Shown here piece by piece: positions 37,577-46,313 of a DNA stretch of 64,000 nucleotides (its first letter is position 1; each line of letters begins with the position of its first letter). The stretch spans positions 101,184 to 165,183 of the forward strand of contig NZ_BOOH01000052.1 in the NCBI RefSeq assembly GCF_016863135.1, in the 5' to 3' direction. Origin of the DNA: Planobispora longispora. Lineage in GTDB: Bacteria > Actinomycetota > Actinomycetes > Streptosporangiales > Streptosporangiaceae. The notes beneath the pieces are model-generated. The model was not told the origin of the DNA. It ran no database searches and worked only from the letters and a program-made list of their open reading frames with translations. The translations under genes were made by a program, and so were the position numbers.

Positions 37577-39178
37577 TCAGTCGAACCGGGCGGCCAGCTC
37601 CCGCAGCCGCTCGGCCATGGTGGACAGCTCGCGGGCCGTCTTCAGCGAGGTGGCGGCGTCCTCGGAGGTCGCCAGGGCGGTGGCGGCGATCGTCGAGACG
37701 CTCTTGCCGATGTCGCCGCTGTGCCGTACGGCCTCTCCCATGGTGCGGGTCATCTCGGCGGTCGTGGCGCTCTGCTGCTTCATCGCGGAGGCGATGGCCG
37801 TCTGGAACTCGTTGATCCGCGCGATCACCGAGGCGATCTGACTGATCGCCTCGACGGCGTCGGCCGTGCCGGCCTGGATGGACTCCACCCGGCGGGAGAT
37901 GTCCTCGGTCGCGCGGGCGGTCTCCTGCGCCAGGTCCTTGACCTCGCCGGCGACCACCGCGAAGCCCTTGCCCGCCTCGCCGGCGCGGGCCGCCTCGATG
38001 GTGGCGTTCAGCGCGAGCAGGTTGGTCTGCTCCGCGATCGAGGTGATGACCTTGACCACGCTGCCGATCTCGGCGGACGAGCCGTCCAGCTCCGCCATGA
38101 TCGTGTTGGCGCGCTCGGCCATCGCGACCGCCTCGCCCACCACGCCCACGGCCGAGGTGGTGTTCTGGGAGATCTCGGTGATGGAGGCCCCGATCTCCTC
38201 GCTGCCGCGCGCGGTCGTGGCGATGTTGCCCTCGACCGTCCGCGCCGCGCCGGAGACGGCCTCCGCCTGGTTGCTGGCCTCCTGGGCGGAGGAGGCGATG
38301 CGCTGGGACACCTGGGTCATCTGCTGGGCGGAGGCGGCGACCGACGTGGCCGAGCAGGTCAGGGCGTCGACCGTCTCCTGCACGCCGCTGATCGCGGTGT
38401 CGAGCATGCGGGCCATGACGCCGATCTCGTCGGCGGACGTCACGTCCGCCCGGCGCGACAGGTCTCCGGAGGCCATCGCGGTCAGGACCGCGGACACCTC
38501 CCGCAGCGGCCGGCGGATGCCCTGGCCGACCAGCCGGGCGACCCCGGCCAGCAGCGCGGCGGCGAGCACGCCGATGCCCAGGAGCGTCCAGGTCGCCTCG
38601 CGGCGCTGGTCGGAGACGGCCGCGACGACGGTGGCGGCGTGCGCGTCCAGCGCGTCGCCGATCGCGGGGAGCTCGTCCTCGACCGTCGTGAACGCCTCGC
38701 TGAACCGTTCGTACGCCTCGGCGTCCGGGTCGCCCGCGGCGGTCTCGGCCAGCTCCAGATAGTCCTCGACGGCGGGGGTCACCCGCTCGGCCGCCCGGCG
38801 CACGGAGACCGGCACCTGCGGGCCGGTGAAGTAGGCGAGTCCCCCGCGCATCGCCGAGGAGTGCTCGGCCAGCTCGTCACGCGCCCGCGCCCGCTCGGCG
38901 TCGTCGGTCGTGACCATGGTGCGCAGCACGTCGCCGCGGATGGCGTCGTGCGCCATGTCCGCCTCCAGCGCCATGCGGGTCATGTGCGCCGACGTCTCCA
39001 GGTCGCGCGCCCGGTCCTCCGCGAGGCGCAGCTCGCCGACGCCGATGCCGGCCGTGGCGGCCAGGCCCAGCATCGCGATCCCGACGATCAGCGCGAGCTT
39101 CCCGCGGACCGGGCGGTTGCCCAGCCATGACCCGGTCGTGCGCGCTCCGGCCTTCTCAGTGAACTTCTCCGTCGTCAC
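37577..39178 (-). CDS. Methyl-accepting chemotaxis protein
   Basis: A 533-residue transmembrane receptor. Transmembrane helix 1 ([20 protein letters not shown]), an extracytoplasmic four-helix sensor of about 150 residues, and transmembrane helix 2 ([20 protein letters not shown]) are followed by HAMP ([20 protein letters not shown]) and a signalling hairpin whose tip is [20 protein letters not shown] plus [17 protein letters not shown]. These are the CheW/CheA contact residues. The GTG at 39178 is the most upstream plausible start. No che or flagellar gene is in the window, so it either serves motile spores encoded elsewhere or feeds a different pathway. It ends next to a truncated flavodoxin gene. 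Confidence 0.92.
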   Translation of the reverse strand: MTTEKFTEKAGARTTGSWLGNRPVRGKLALIVGIAMLGLAATAGIGVGELRLAEDRARDLETSAHMTRMALEADMAHDAIRGDVLRTMVTTDDAERARARDELAEHSSAMRGGLAYFTGPQVPVSVRRAAERVTPAVEDYLELAETAAGDPDAEAYERFSEAFTTVEDELPAIGDALDAHAATVVAAVSDQRREATWTLLGIGVLAAALLAGVARLVGQGIRRPLREVSAVLTAMASGDLSRRADVTSADEIGVMARMLDTAISGVQETVDALTCSATSVAASAQQMTQVSQRIASSAQEASNQAEAVSGAARTVEGNIATTARGSEEIGASITEISQNTTSAVGVVGEAVAMAERANTIMAELDGSSAEIGSVVKVITSIAEQTNLLALNATIEAARAGEAGKGFAVVAGEVKDLAQETARATEDISRRVESIQAGTADAVEAISQIASVIARINEFQTAIASAMKQQSATTAEMTRTMGEAVRHSGDIGKSVSTIAATALATSEDAATSLKTARELSTMAERLRELAARFD

Positions 39179-39283
39179 GAGGATGTCATCGGCTCCCGTC
39201 CGGAGAGCCTGAGGAAAACGCCCGGCGCGCGGGCCGGGTGCCGTACCCGCGGGGCGCGGGCGGCGTGCCGTGCCCGGCCCGGA

Positions 39284-39457
39284 TCAGGGGGCCCGCCCCT
39301 CGACGCGGTCACCCGTCTCCGCGGGGCCGGGGGGTTCGAGCAGGCGCAGCAGGTCCAGCCAGCCGTCGAAGGGCTGGGCCGTGACCGAGCCCGGCGGCGT
39401 CAACCGGCCGTGCACGCCACCGTCCGGCGTGTAGTACAGATCGAGGATGAACCGCAC
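39284..39457 (-). CDS. 57-residue conserved-looking small protein
   Basis: A short gene with a good ribosome-binding site (GGAGG, five bases before GTG 39457) starting 18 bases after the stop of the membrane lipase-like gene. The product begins VRFILDLYYTPDGGVHGRL, continues TPPGSVTAQPFDGWLDLLRL and ends in a Pro/Glu-rich tail. The strand-turn-strand opening and the PFDGWLDLLRLLE helix look like a genuine small fold rather than random translation. Similar short proteins occur beside actinomycete enzymes, but I cannot name a family. Translational coupling suggests it works with the upstream membrane protein. Confidence 0.7.
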   Translation of the reverse strand: MRFILDLYYTPDGGVHGRLTPPGSVTAQPFDGWLDLLRLLEPPGPAETGDRVEGRAP

Positions 39458-39475
39458 GACGCCTCCAAGTCCCGG

Positions 39476-41728
39476 CTAACTGATCAATCTTCGGAAAGCG
39501 GCCTCGTACGCTGGGTCGAGGTAGTAGTCGCTGTGACCGAAGATCCGTGGAGGCGTCTTCGAATCGGTCCGGCCGAGCGAGGGGTCGGCCGGATCCCACA
39601 GGGGTTCGTCGACGCCGCCCGTGACGGGCTCCCAGGGGTCGCTGAGCGCGAAGACCGGGCCTCCGATGGGGTCGGAGCGCCGGTGGAGGTTGCACCAGTG
39701 GCAGGCGTGCGCCGCGCCGGCGTACAGCGCCCGGGTGGTGACGGTCTCCTTGACGACCTGGAGCGTGCCGAGACCGAAGTAGGTGGGGAAGAAGCGCGCG
39801 TAGAGCCGGCGCAGCGGCGAGCCGTGGGTGAGCAGGCGCGTGTGGCGGCGGTCGGCGGGGTCCAGCTGGAGGATCAGCGCCGTCGCGATGACGCTGCCCT
39901 GGCTGTGACCCGAGACCACCACGGTGTTGTGCTCTTCGCGGACGAGGGTCTTGACCCGGTCCAGGAGGTCCGGGATGACGCGCTCGGCGTAGCAGGGCGG
40001 GGCGAGGGGGTGCGTGGCGCGCGGCCAGAACGTGGTGACGTCCCACAACACGCCCACCGTCGAGCGCAGCGCGGGATGTTCGTACGCCTGCCAGCCGACG
40101 TAGACGAGCCCGACGGCCACCCCGGCCGTGACCACGACGCCCAGGGCCACGGCCGGACCCGTCGGCACGTCTCTGAGGCCGATGGTGATCAGGACCGCGG
40201 CGAGCGCGACCGCGATGGCCCCGATCGTCGCGATCACCGTCACGACCACGTCGGTCTTGTCCGTCAGCGTGGCCGCCGCCCAGCTGCGGCACACGTGCTC
40301 GGTGTGCTTCGGATACCTCTGGCGGAGCTCGGGCATCAGCCGCCGCACCTCCCGCCGCCACGACAGCAGCAGCCACAGCGCCAGCAGGATGACCGTGAGG
40401 GCGGCCAGGAGCATGGCGAGGGTGGACCACCAGTAGGGACCCGACAGCACGATCCTCGTGCCGCCGCCGGTGAAGGACGGCGTGCCCATGATCTCCGCGA
40501 CGGCGAACGCCAGCCCGATGGCGAAGACCGCCGCCAGGGCCCAGGCCATCAGCAGCGTCACCGGGCCGGCCAGGCCCCGCAGGGCCCGGGGGTAGGACAC
40601 GGCGGAGTCGACCGGTTCCCTGCTGCACCGGGCGAGGACGGCCGTTCCCGCGGTGACGGCCACCAGCAGGACGGTCTGCGCGGAGAAGAGCGTCTCCAGG
40701 AGGCCGTGGAAGCCGGGAAGCGCCCCCCTGTCGGCCGGGACGTCCGGGCCTCCCGTGATCACACCGGCGGTGAGGGCCAGGCCGTACAGGATCAGGGCGA
40801 GCAGGCGCAGGCCCGTGCAGGCCCCCGTCAGCAGGGGCAGCCAGTCGGGTTCCCCTCCCGGCCGGCGCCGTACGGCCGCGTACGGGAGGGCCACCAGCGC
40901 GACCACGAGCAGGAGCGTCATCTGCCCCAGGAGGAACAGCGCGCGGAACAGCGGGTCGGAGGCGAACGGCAGGCTCAGGGCCAGCGCGATCAGCGTGAAG
41001 CCGAAGGCGACGTGGAGCGAGCGGAGGCGCCCGACGGGGTCGCCGCCGTTCCACATCCGGCGGTTGGCCAGCGGCACCCCGTCCGTTTCCGGGTCGGGCT
41101 CGCCCTCGTCCACCGGACGCCTGTCCAGGCGGGCCCAGGACGTCCTGCCGAACCACCAGACCAGGGCCAGGACCAGGGCGGGCAGGAGCGAGGCCAGGGC
41201 CAGCCGCCGGGCGGCGTCGCCCGTGCCGGTGACGGCCAGCCACTCCAGGAGGGAGACGGCGTGCGGGATCCGGGCCGCCTGCCAGCCGACGATGTCCATG
41301 GAGGTCCCGACGAGCGCGGTGATCAGGGTGCCGGTCAGGGACAGCGCGAACAGCCGCTGCCCGGCGTCGACCAGCAGGCGGAGCGGGGCGAGGCGCTCGC
41401 GGCCGTCCGCCACCCAGCGGGGGGTCATGTAGAAGGCGATGTTGGCCAGGGCGAAGGGGAGCATCAGCAGCCAGAACGCCCGTGAGCGGGAACCCGAGGT
41501 GAGGCCGCCCCACACGTAGGCCTCCCGCCGCCAGGGGGCCGGGGCGCGGTCCACCGGGACGTAGATGCCCACCGGGTCGCGGGACCTGTCGCCGAGGAAC
41601 GCGACCTGGTCGGGGCAGCCGGGGAAGAGGACGGACCCGGGCGAGGCCCCCGCCACCCCGTGGATGCGCAGCTCGGTGACGTGCTCGCGGGTCGGAGCGC
41701 TGTCGGCGGGCGGCTCTTCGATGGACAT
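39476..41728 (-). CDS. Polytopic membrane protein with alpha/beta-hydrolase domain
   Basis: A 750-residue protein. A short cytosolic N-terminus (VTELRIHGVAGASPGSVL, itself reminiscent of lipase strands) precedes at least eight hydrophobic segments spread over residues 90-545, for example TLLLVVALVALPYAAV and LLAALTVILLALWLLL. A soluble lipase-like domain follows: the nucleophile elbow TVVVSGHSQGSVIATALILQ, then LLTHGSPLRRLYARFFP and a candidate catalytic His in RIFGHSDYYLDPAY. The hydrolase is split around the membrane region. The substrate is unknown; lipid or ester hydrolysis at the membrane is likely. A 57-residue protein gene follows in the same operon. Confidence 0.85.
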   Translation of the reverse strand: MSIEEPPADSAPTREHVTELRIHGVAGASPGSVLFPGCPDQVAFLGDRSRDPVGIYVPVDRAPAPWRREAYVWGGLTSGSRSRAFWLLMLPFALANIAFYMTPRWVADGRERLAPLRLLVDAGQRLFALSLTGTLITALVGTSMDIVGWQAARIPHAVSLLEWLAVTGTGDAARRLALASLLPALVLALVWWFGRTSWARLDRRPVDEGEPDPETDGVPLANRRMWNGGDPVGRLRSLHVAFGFTLIALALSLPFASDPLFRALFLLGQMTLLLVVALVALPYAAVRRRPGGEPDWLPLLTGACTGLRLLALILYGLALTAGVITGGPDVPADRGALPGFHGLLETLFSAQTVLLVAVTAGTAVLARCSREPVDSAVSYPRALRGLAGPVTLLMAWALAAVFAIGLAFAVAEIMGTPSFTGGGTRIVLSGPYWWSTLAMLLAALTVILLALWLLLSWRREVRRLMPELRQRYPKHTEHVCRSWAAATLTDKTDVVVTVIATIGAIAVALAAVLITIGLRDVPTGPAVALGVVVTAGVAVGLVYVGWQAYEHPALRSTVGVLWDVTTFWPRATHPLAPPCYAERVIPDLLDRVKTLVREEHNTVVVSGHSQGSVIATALILQLDPADRRHTRLLTHGSPLRRLYARFFPTYFGLGTLQVVKETVTTRALYAGAAHACHWCNLHRRSDPIGGPVFALSDPWEPVTGGVDEPLWDPADPSLGRTDSKTPPRIFGHSDYYLDPAYEAAFRRLIS

Positions 41729-41894
41729 TCCGGTTCACCTGCGCGAGGTCGGGCGGAGAACACTCCTCCTGGTAGGGGGGCGGACGGCCCGGCGTGCTCC
41801 CTCGCGGGGACCGCGAGCGTCACGGTCGCGGAGCGCGTCGGCCTGCTGTGGGAAACGATACGCAACGGAGGGTGGCCGCACCTCGGTAATCGGC

Positions 41895-41910
41895 CTAGGG
41901 AATTCCCTAG
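41895..41910. promoter_or_regulatory. 16-bp perfect palindrome CTAGGGAATTCCCTAG
   Basis: The palindrome can be extended on both sides (GTAA...TTAC, CGG...CCG) with one-base bulges, giving a dyad over about 41886-41917. It is 167 bases upstream of the membrane lipase-like gene, whose operator it may be. Confidence 0.5.
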
Positions 41911-41978
41911 CCGTTACTGGAATTATCCTCGGTCCGCCCTGCTTCACCAGGACGAACATCTTTTTTCTCATCCGTATG

Positions 41979-42003
41979 GGGAGGAGCGGGGCTCGCTCCT
42001 CCC
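41979..42003 (-). terminator. Hairpin downstream of the CHAP gene
   Basis: GGGAGGAGCG (41979-41988) and CGCTCCTCCC (41994-42003) form a perfect 10-bp stem with a 5-base loop, 37 bases beyond the CHAP stop. Confidence 0.7.
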
Positions 42004-42039
42004 GTTACGGAAGGTGACCGGACGGGCCGGGAGGTCGGC

Positions 42040-42897
42040 TCAGTTCCCGTAGGCGGGGTGGCCGAAGCCGACGATGGTGTTCATGCTCCGCTTGCGGGTG
42101 ACGACCTTGTCGCTGACGTTGCCCTCGACCGTGGAGACGGTGCCGTCGGGGTTGACGCCGGTCACCATGCCGATGTGGTCGATGGCCGAGATGTTCTTGG
42201 AGCCGCCCCAGTCGAAGAAGACGAGGTCGCCGACGCGCGGCTTGGTGTCGAACCGGCCCTGCTTCTTGAACCACTGGGCGTGCCAGGGGGTGTAGGCGTA
42301 GATGCCCATCTGCTCCTGCGCGCCGTTCTGGACGGCCACCCAGGCCAGGAACATGTCGCACCAGGGCGCCGCGGCGAAGCCCTTCTGCTTGGTGTGCCCG
42401 TCGTACCACTTGCCGTAGAAGCTGGTGCCGTCCGAGGCCTCGCCCTCGCCGACCTTGCTGAGGGCGGTGGAGACGACCCGCTGGACCAGGGCGCCGCCCG
42501 ACGCCTGCACGGCGGGGGCCTGGTCGCCGCCGGTCCGGGTTCCCGTGCCCTGAGGCCGGTCGAGGCCCATGAGCCCCGCGGCGTCGGACAGGTCGATCCC
42601 GGTCCCGCCGTCCTGGAACTGGTCGAGCGCCGGAAGCTCCGCGGTCGTGGCCTGCTCCGGCTCCCGGATGCTCTGGGGCGGGTCCTGGAAGGCCGTCCGG
42701 TCCTCGAACGCCTGCATCTCCGTCTCGATCTCGGCGATCCTGGAGAGCATGTCCGAGAAGGGGACTTCGCCGGACTGGCTCTCGCCGAAATCATGAATGT
42801 CGGCGACGGCCGCTTCCGCGGGAAGAACGGTGAATCCGACGGCGCCGGCGATGATCAGACCGGCGGCGAGGCTTCCGCGGGAGGAGAAGCGCGACAT
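42040..42897 (-). CDS. Secreted CHAP-domain cell-wall amidase/peptidase
   Basis: A 285-residue exported protein. The signal peptide (LAAGLIIAGAVGFTVLPAEA) is followed by a segment with coiled-coil character (SDMLSRIAEIETEMQAFEDR) and a Gly/Thr-rich linker. The C-terminal CHAP domain starts near residue 160: nucleophile Cys in AAAPWCDMFLAWVAVQNGA, and a catalytic His in ISAIDHIGMVTGV. Such enzymes cleave peptidoglycan stem peptides or amides during growth and sporulation. The coiled-coil segment recalls NlpC/P60 hydrolases that are held inactive until activated. The ATG at 42897 lacks a strong ribosome-binding site; a structured leader (42970-43047) precedes it. Confidence 0.88.
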   Translation of the reverse strand: MSRFSSRGSLAAGLIIAGAVGFTVLPAEAAVADIHDFGESQSGEVPFSDMLSRIAEIETEMQAFEDRTAFQDPPQSIREPEQATTAELPALDQFQDGGTGIDLSDAAGLMGLDRPQGTGTRTGGDQAPAVQASGGALVQRVVSTALSKVGEGEASDGTSFYGKWYDGHTKQKGFAAAPWCDMFLAWVAVQNGAQEQMGIYAYTPWHAQWFKKQGRFDTKPRVGDLVFFDWGGSKNISAIDHIGMVTGVNPDGTVSTVEGNVSDKVVTRKRSMNTIVGFGHPAYGN

Positions 42898-42969
42898 AAC
42901 GGACAAAGACAGGCCCCTTCTTCCTGCTGCCCGCTGAGAGGAGGAGCCTCGTCCACGTGGGGGGAGACT

Positions 42970-43047
42970 CACCCGGACCGAGAAACGGCCGGGTGGGCGC
43001 GGACTCACGGGCAGATCGGCCCGCGCCCATCCTGGTGTCGGCCGACC
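42970..43047 (-). promoter_or_regulatory. Structured 5' leader of the CHAP gene
   Basis: On the minus strand the leader can form three elements: TCGGCCGA in the GGTCGGCCGACACC loop (43033-43047); a 9-bp stem TGGGCGCGG/CCGCGCCCA (43021-43029 with 42994-43002); and a 10-bp stem CACCCGG..CCG/CGG..CCGGGTG (42986-42995 with 42970-42980, one bulge). GTGAGTC occurs twice, once beside each main stem. A cis-regulatory RNA is plausible; no known riboswitch consensus was recognised. Confidence 0.45.
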
Positions 43048-43130
43048 ATTCGGCGGATGAGGGCGCGTGCTGAGTAAAGTCCCGGTCTACTCCGGGTCCG
43101 GAACCTGTCTGGTAGATCCTTCCCGGCCGG

Positions 43131-46028
43131 TCACACGACCGAGGTCAGCTTCGCGGCGAGCGCGGTCCGGGAGGTGACGCCGAGCTTGGCGTAGACGTTG
43201 CCGAGGTGGTACTCGACCGTTTTGACGCTGAGCACCAGCTCCCCGGCCACCTGCCGGTTCGTCAGGCCGCGGATGACGAGCCGGGTGACCGCGTCCTCCT
43301 GGGGGGTGAGCCCGAAGGGGTCGCCGCCCGGCCTGTCCCCGGCGGGGTGACCGCACGCGGCCAGCTCCTGGTCGCACCGGGCGACGTAGGGCGAGGCGCC
43401 GAGCCGTAGCAGGATCTCCCGGGCGGCGCGCAGCTGCTCGGTGGCGGCGGAGCGGCGGCCGGTGCGGCGCAGGAACGCGCCGAAGTGGAGCCGGAGCCGG
43501 GCCTGGACGAACGGCGAGCCGCCGCGCGAGGCGTGGTCCAGAGCCTCCAGGTAGGCCCGCTCCGCGAGCTCCGGCTCATGGAGGTGGGCGTGCAGGTTGC
43601 CCCGGCTGCGGGCGAGGGCCGCCAGGACGGAGCGGCGCTCCCGCGCGACGGCCAGCTTCCGGCAGTGGTCGAGTACGGACCGCGCGTGCTCCGCCCTGCC
43701 CAGCGCGATGAGCGCGTCGATGAGGAGATCGTGCCAGGGGACGACGCCCGGCTCGTTCACGATGTCGTGCACGCCCAGCTCGAGGAGGGGTTCGAGCGCG
43801 GTCACCGTACCCGCATGGTCGCCGTCCGCAGCCGCCAGATGGGCCCGGGCGTGGGCCGTGTGCGTCTGGGCGGCGACGCTCGCGCCGTGGATCATCAGCT
43901 CCTGGGCCGAGCGGATGTGCCCCATGGCGCGCTCCCGCTCGCCTCGCGCAGCGGGGACGAGGGCCGCCAGGGCGTGGCAGATGGGAGCGATCCATGCCTG
44001 CTCGGCGTCGTCGGACAGGGACGCGGCGATCTCGGTGTGGATGAGCGCGTCGTCCCACTTCCCGATGCGGTACTCGGCCTGGCCGAGCATGGCCGTGGCG
44101 AGGATCCGGAAGGGCACGGACCGCTCCCGGCAGGCGACGAGGACGCCGTGCAGGTCGGCCACCGCGCCGGGGAGGTCGTCGGAGCAGGTGCGCAGCAGCC
44201 CGCGTCCGAGCAGGGAGTCGAGCTCGGCCTGGGACGACGCCAGCGCGGGCTCGGGGAGGTCCTCGACCAGCGACAGTCCTTCGGCGATCCGGCCGGAGAT
44301 GCACAAACCGGTCAGGCGGGTGTACATCGTGAAATCCGTGGCGCCCCGGTCGGGGTGGAGCTGCGAGGCGCGGTCCGACCAGGTCACCGCCTCCTCGCCC
44401 CGGCCGCCCAGCACGCACAGCAGAGCCATCTGCTGCGCCGTGCGCCGGGCGAAGTGCGGCGCGCCGCCGGGGTCCAGCTCCGCCCACGCGCTGGTCAGCA
44501 GGGCGTGGGCCGCGCCGGGACGGCCGGTGACGATCGCCAGATGGCCCGCCGCGCAGGCGCGCACGGCCGGAGCGGTCTCCGGGGGCAGATCCTCGACCAG
44601 CCGCCTGGCCTCGTCGATCCGCCCGTCGAGGAGCAGGACGCCCACCGCCTCCGCCATGAAGCGCCCGCGTTCCGCCGGGGAGTCGCTGAGGTGCGCGGCG
44701 TCGAGCAGATGATCGGCCGCGCCGGCCCAGTGACCGGCGGTCGCCTGGGCCCGGGCGTGCTCGGCGAGCTCGGCGGCGAGCGGCGGGTCGGGCCGGTCGG
44801 CGGCGCGGACCCGGTGCCGCAGGCGGTGGAAGCCGTCCTCGGTGAGCTCGGCGACCCTCCGGTGCAGGCCGACCCGCCTGGCGGGGCCCAGGTTCTGGTA
44901 GACGGAGGCGCGGACCAGGGGGTGGGGGAAGGAGATCGCCAGCCTGCCCGCCTCGTGCCGCTCGGTGAGCAGCCCCAGCGTGACCGCCTGCTCGAGCGGG
45001 TCCAGGGAGTCGGCGACGCCGGCCAGGGTCGCGGCGGTGTGGCTGAGGCAGGACATGCCCAGCACGCTGGCGGCCTCGACGAGCCCGCGGGCGCGCTGGT
45101 CGCAGCGGGCCAGCTGGCCGAGCACGAGGAGCGCGTAGGAGCGGGGCGCGGGCAGCGGGACCTCCGTGTCGTCCAGGATGTCGCCCGGCACCTCGTCGAG
45201 CAGCGCGCGGACGTGGAGCGGGTTGCCGGCGGTGTGCTCCCGCAGCCGTTCGAGCGCCTGGGGGCGCAGCGGCGCCACCCCCAGCATGTCGCCGAGGCGG
45301 CGCAGCTCCCCGGCGTCGAACCCGCCGAGGCCCAGCCGTACGGCGGGCGGCCCGGCCACCACCCGGCGCAGCCCCTCGGGAAGGCGCGGGTCGTCGCCGT
45401 CCCGGGTCACCAGGATCGCGAGCACCCGGTCGAGCCGGAGCCGCCTGAGCACGAACGTCAGGGCCCGCAACGACGGGCGGTCGGCCCAGTGCGCGTCGTC
45501 GACGATCAGGATGACGGGCCCGCGGTCCTGGAGCTGGCCCAGGCGGTCGAGGAAGGCCGATCCCGCCGCGAGGGGCTCCATGCCGCTCGCGTGCGCCGCC
45601 CGGAAGAGGGAACCGCGCACCGACGCGGGCGACGGCGGGCAGAGGGACCCGGACGCCGTCGCGGGAGGTGGCGGGGAGAGGGACCCGGGCACCGTCGCGG
45701 GCGGCGGAGGGGAGGGCGCCCCCTTCCCGGTCCGGCCCGATCCGCCGCTCCCTGGCCGGGCCGGCACGCCGGTCTCCGGCGCGGCCGTCAGCTGGTCGAG
45801 CACGCCGTACGGCAGCGCCGTCTCCCCCTCGTCCCCGCTGGCCCGCAGGACGCGGGAGCCCCGGGCCGCGCCGAGGAAGGCGCGGATGAGGGCGGTCTTG
45901 CCGATGCCCGCGGGACCTTCGACGAGCACGACGCGCGGCTCCCCCCGCCGCACACGGTCGAGGGCGTCGTCCAGCTCGGCCAGCTCTCGTTCCCGGCCGA
46001 CGAACAGCTCCTCCGCTCCACCGGGCAT
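43131..46028 (-). CDS. LAL-type LuxR transcriptional regulator (AAA ATPase)
   Basis: A 965-residue large ATP-binding regulator of the LuxR family. The N-terminal NTPase holds Walker A in VLVEGPAGIGKTALIRAFLG and Walker B in PVILIVDDAHWADRPSLRAL. An alpha-helical, TPR-like central region of about 550 residues follows. The C-terminal LuxR HTH reads GLTPQEDAVTRLVIRGLTNR, then SVKTVEYHLGNVYAKLGVTS. Three 12-residue Pro/Ser repeats lie between Walker A and Walker B. ATG 46028 has GAGG eight bases upstream. Such regulators often control antibiotic or sugar gene clusters; the target is not clear. It is divergent from a small membrane protein. Confidence 0.93.
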   Translation of the reverse strand: MPGGAEELFVGRERELAELDDALDRVRRGEPRVVLVEGPAGIGKTALIRAFLGAARGSRVLRASGDEGETALPYGVLDQLTAAPETGVPARPGSGGSGRTGKGAPSPPPPATVPGSLSPPPPATASGSLCPPSPASVRGSLFRAAHASGMEPLAAGSAFLDRLGQLQDRGPVILIVDDAHWADRPSLRALTFVLRRLRLDRVLAILVTRDGDDPRLPEGLRRVVAGPPAVRLGLGGFDAGELRRLGDMLGVAPLRPQALERLREHTAGNPLHVRALLDEVPGDILDDTEVPLPAPRSYALLVLGQLARCDQRARGLVEAASVLGMSCLSHTAATLAGVADSLDPLEQAVTLGLLTERHEAGRLAISFPHPLVRASVYQNLGPARRVGLHRRVAELTEDGFHRLRHRVRAADRPDPPLAAELAEHARAQATAGHWAGAADHLLDAAHLSDSPAERGRFMAEAVGVLLLDGRIDEARRLVEDLPPETAPAVRACAAGHLAIVTGRPGAAHALLTSAWAELDPGGAPHFARRTAQQMALLCVLGGRGEEAVTWSDRASQLHPDRGATDFTMYTRLTGLCISGRIAEGLSLVEDLPEPALASSQAELDSLLGRGLLRTCSDDLPGAVADLHGVLVACRERSVPFRILATAMLGQAEYRIGKWDDALIHTEIAASLSDDAEQAWIAPICHALAALVPAARGERERAMGHIRSAQELMIHGASVAAQTHTAHARAHLAAADGDHAGTVTALEPLLELGVHDIVNEPGVVPWHDLLIDALIALGRAEHARSVLDHCRKLAVARERRSVLAALARSRGNLHAHLHEPELAERAYLEALDHASRGGSPFVQARLRLHFGAFLRRTGRRSAATEQLRAAREILLRLGASPYVARCDQELAACGHPAGDRPGGDPFGLTPQEDAVTRLVIRGLTNRQVAGELVLSVKTVEYHLGNVYAKLGVTSRTALAAKLTSVV
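45608..45715 (-). repeat. 36-bp in-frame repeat in the LAL regulator
   Basis: Three units (45608-45643, 45644-45679, 45680-45715) encode SPPPPATVPGSL-type 12-residue repeats in the linker after the Walker A region. Confidence 0.88.
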
Positions 46029-46313
46029 AGGCCACCTCTGGAGGCTCCGGCAGCAGTGCAATCCACGGTGACCGGCGAGGCGGTGCCGGTCAAGTCACGT
46101 TGCCCTGTCGTCCCGCCCGACCTCGCGCCGCGCCCCTTTTCGGCCCTCCGGCCCGCTCCCCGGCCTGGTCCGGAAGACACGTGCCGTCCCGCCGCGGGCC
46201 GGTGCGGCACCCGTGACCTCCGGCCGGAAGCCTGGCCGTCCGGCACTCCCGGAGCCCGGCCCGCCGTCCCTAGCGTTCTTCCCGAACCCCCTTACGGACA
46301 AGGAGTGTCACAG

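Larger units (their letters stand above)
41729..42039. other. 311-base intergenic region
   Basis: No gene is supported. It contains a 16-bp perfect palindrome at 41895-41910 and a hairpin at 41979-42003. Downstream of the CHAP gene and upstream of the membrane lipase-like gene. Confidence 0.55.

Noticed and set aside
42898..43130. c-di-AMP (ydaO) riboswitch call for the CHAP leader
   Set aside because: The expected conserved sequence blocks were not recognisable, so it is reported only as a structured leader.
43485..46313. Long plus-strand open frame merging into the small membrane protein at 46314
   Set aside because: Antisense to the LAL regulator, low-complexity translation. The real gene starts at ATG 46314 after AAGGAG.
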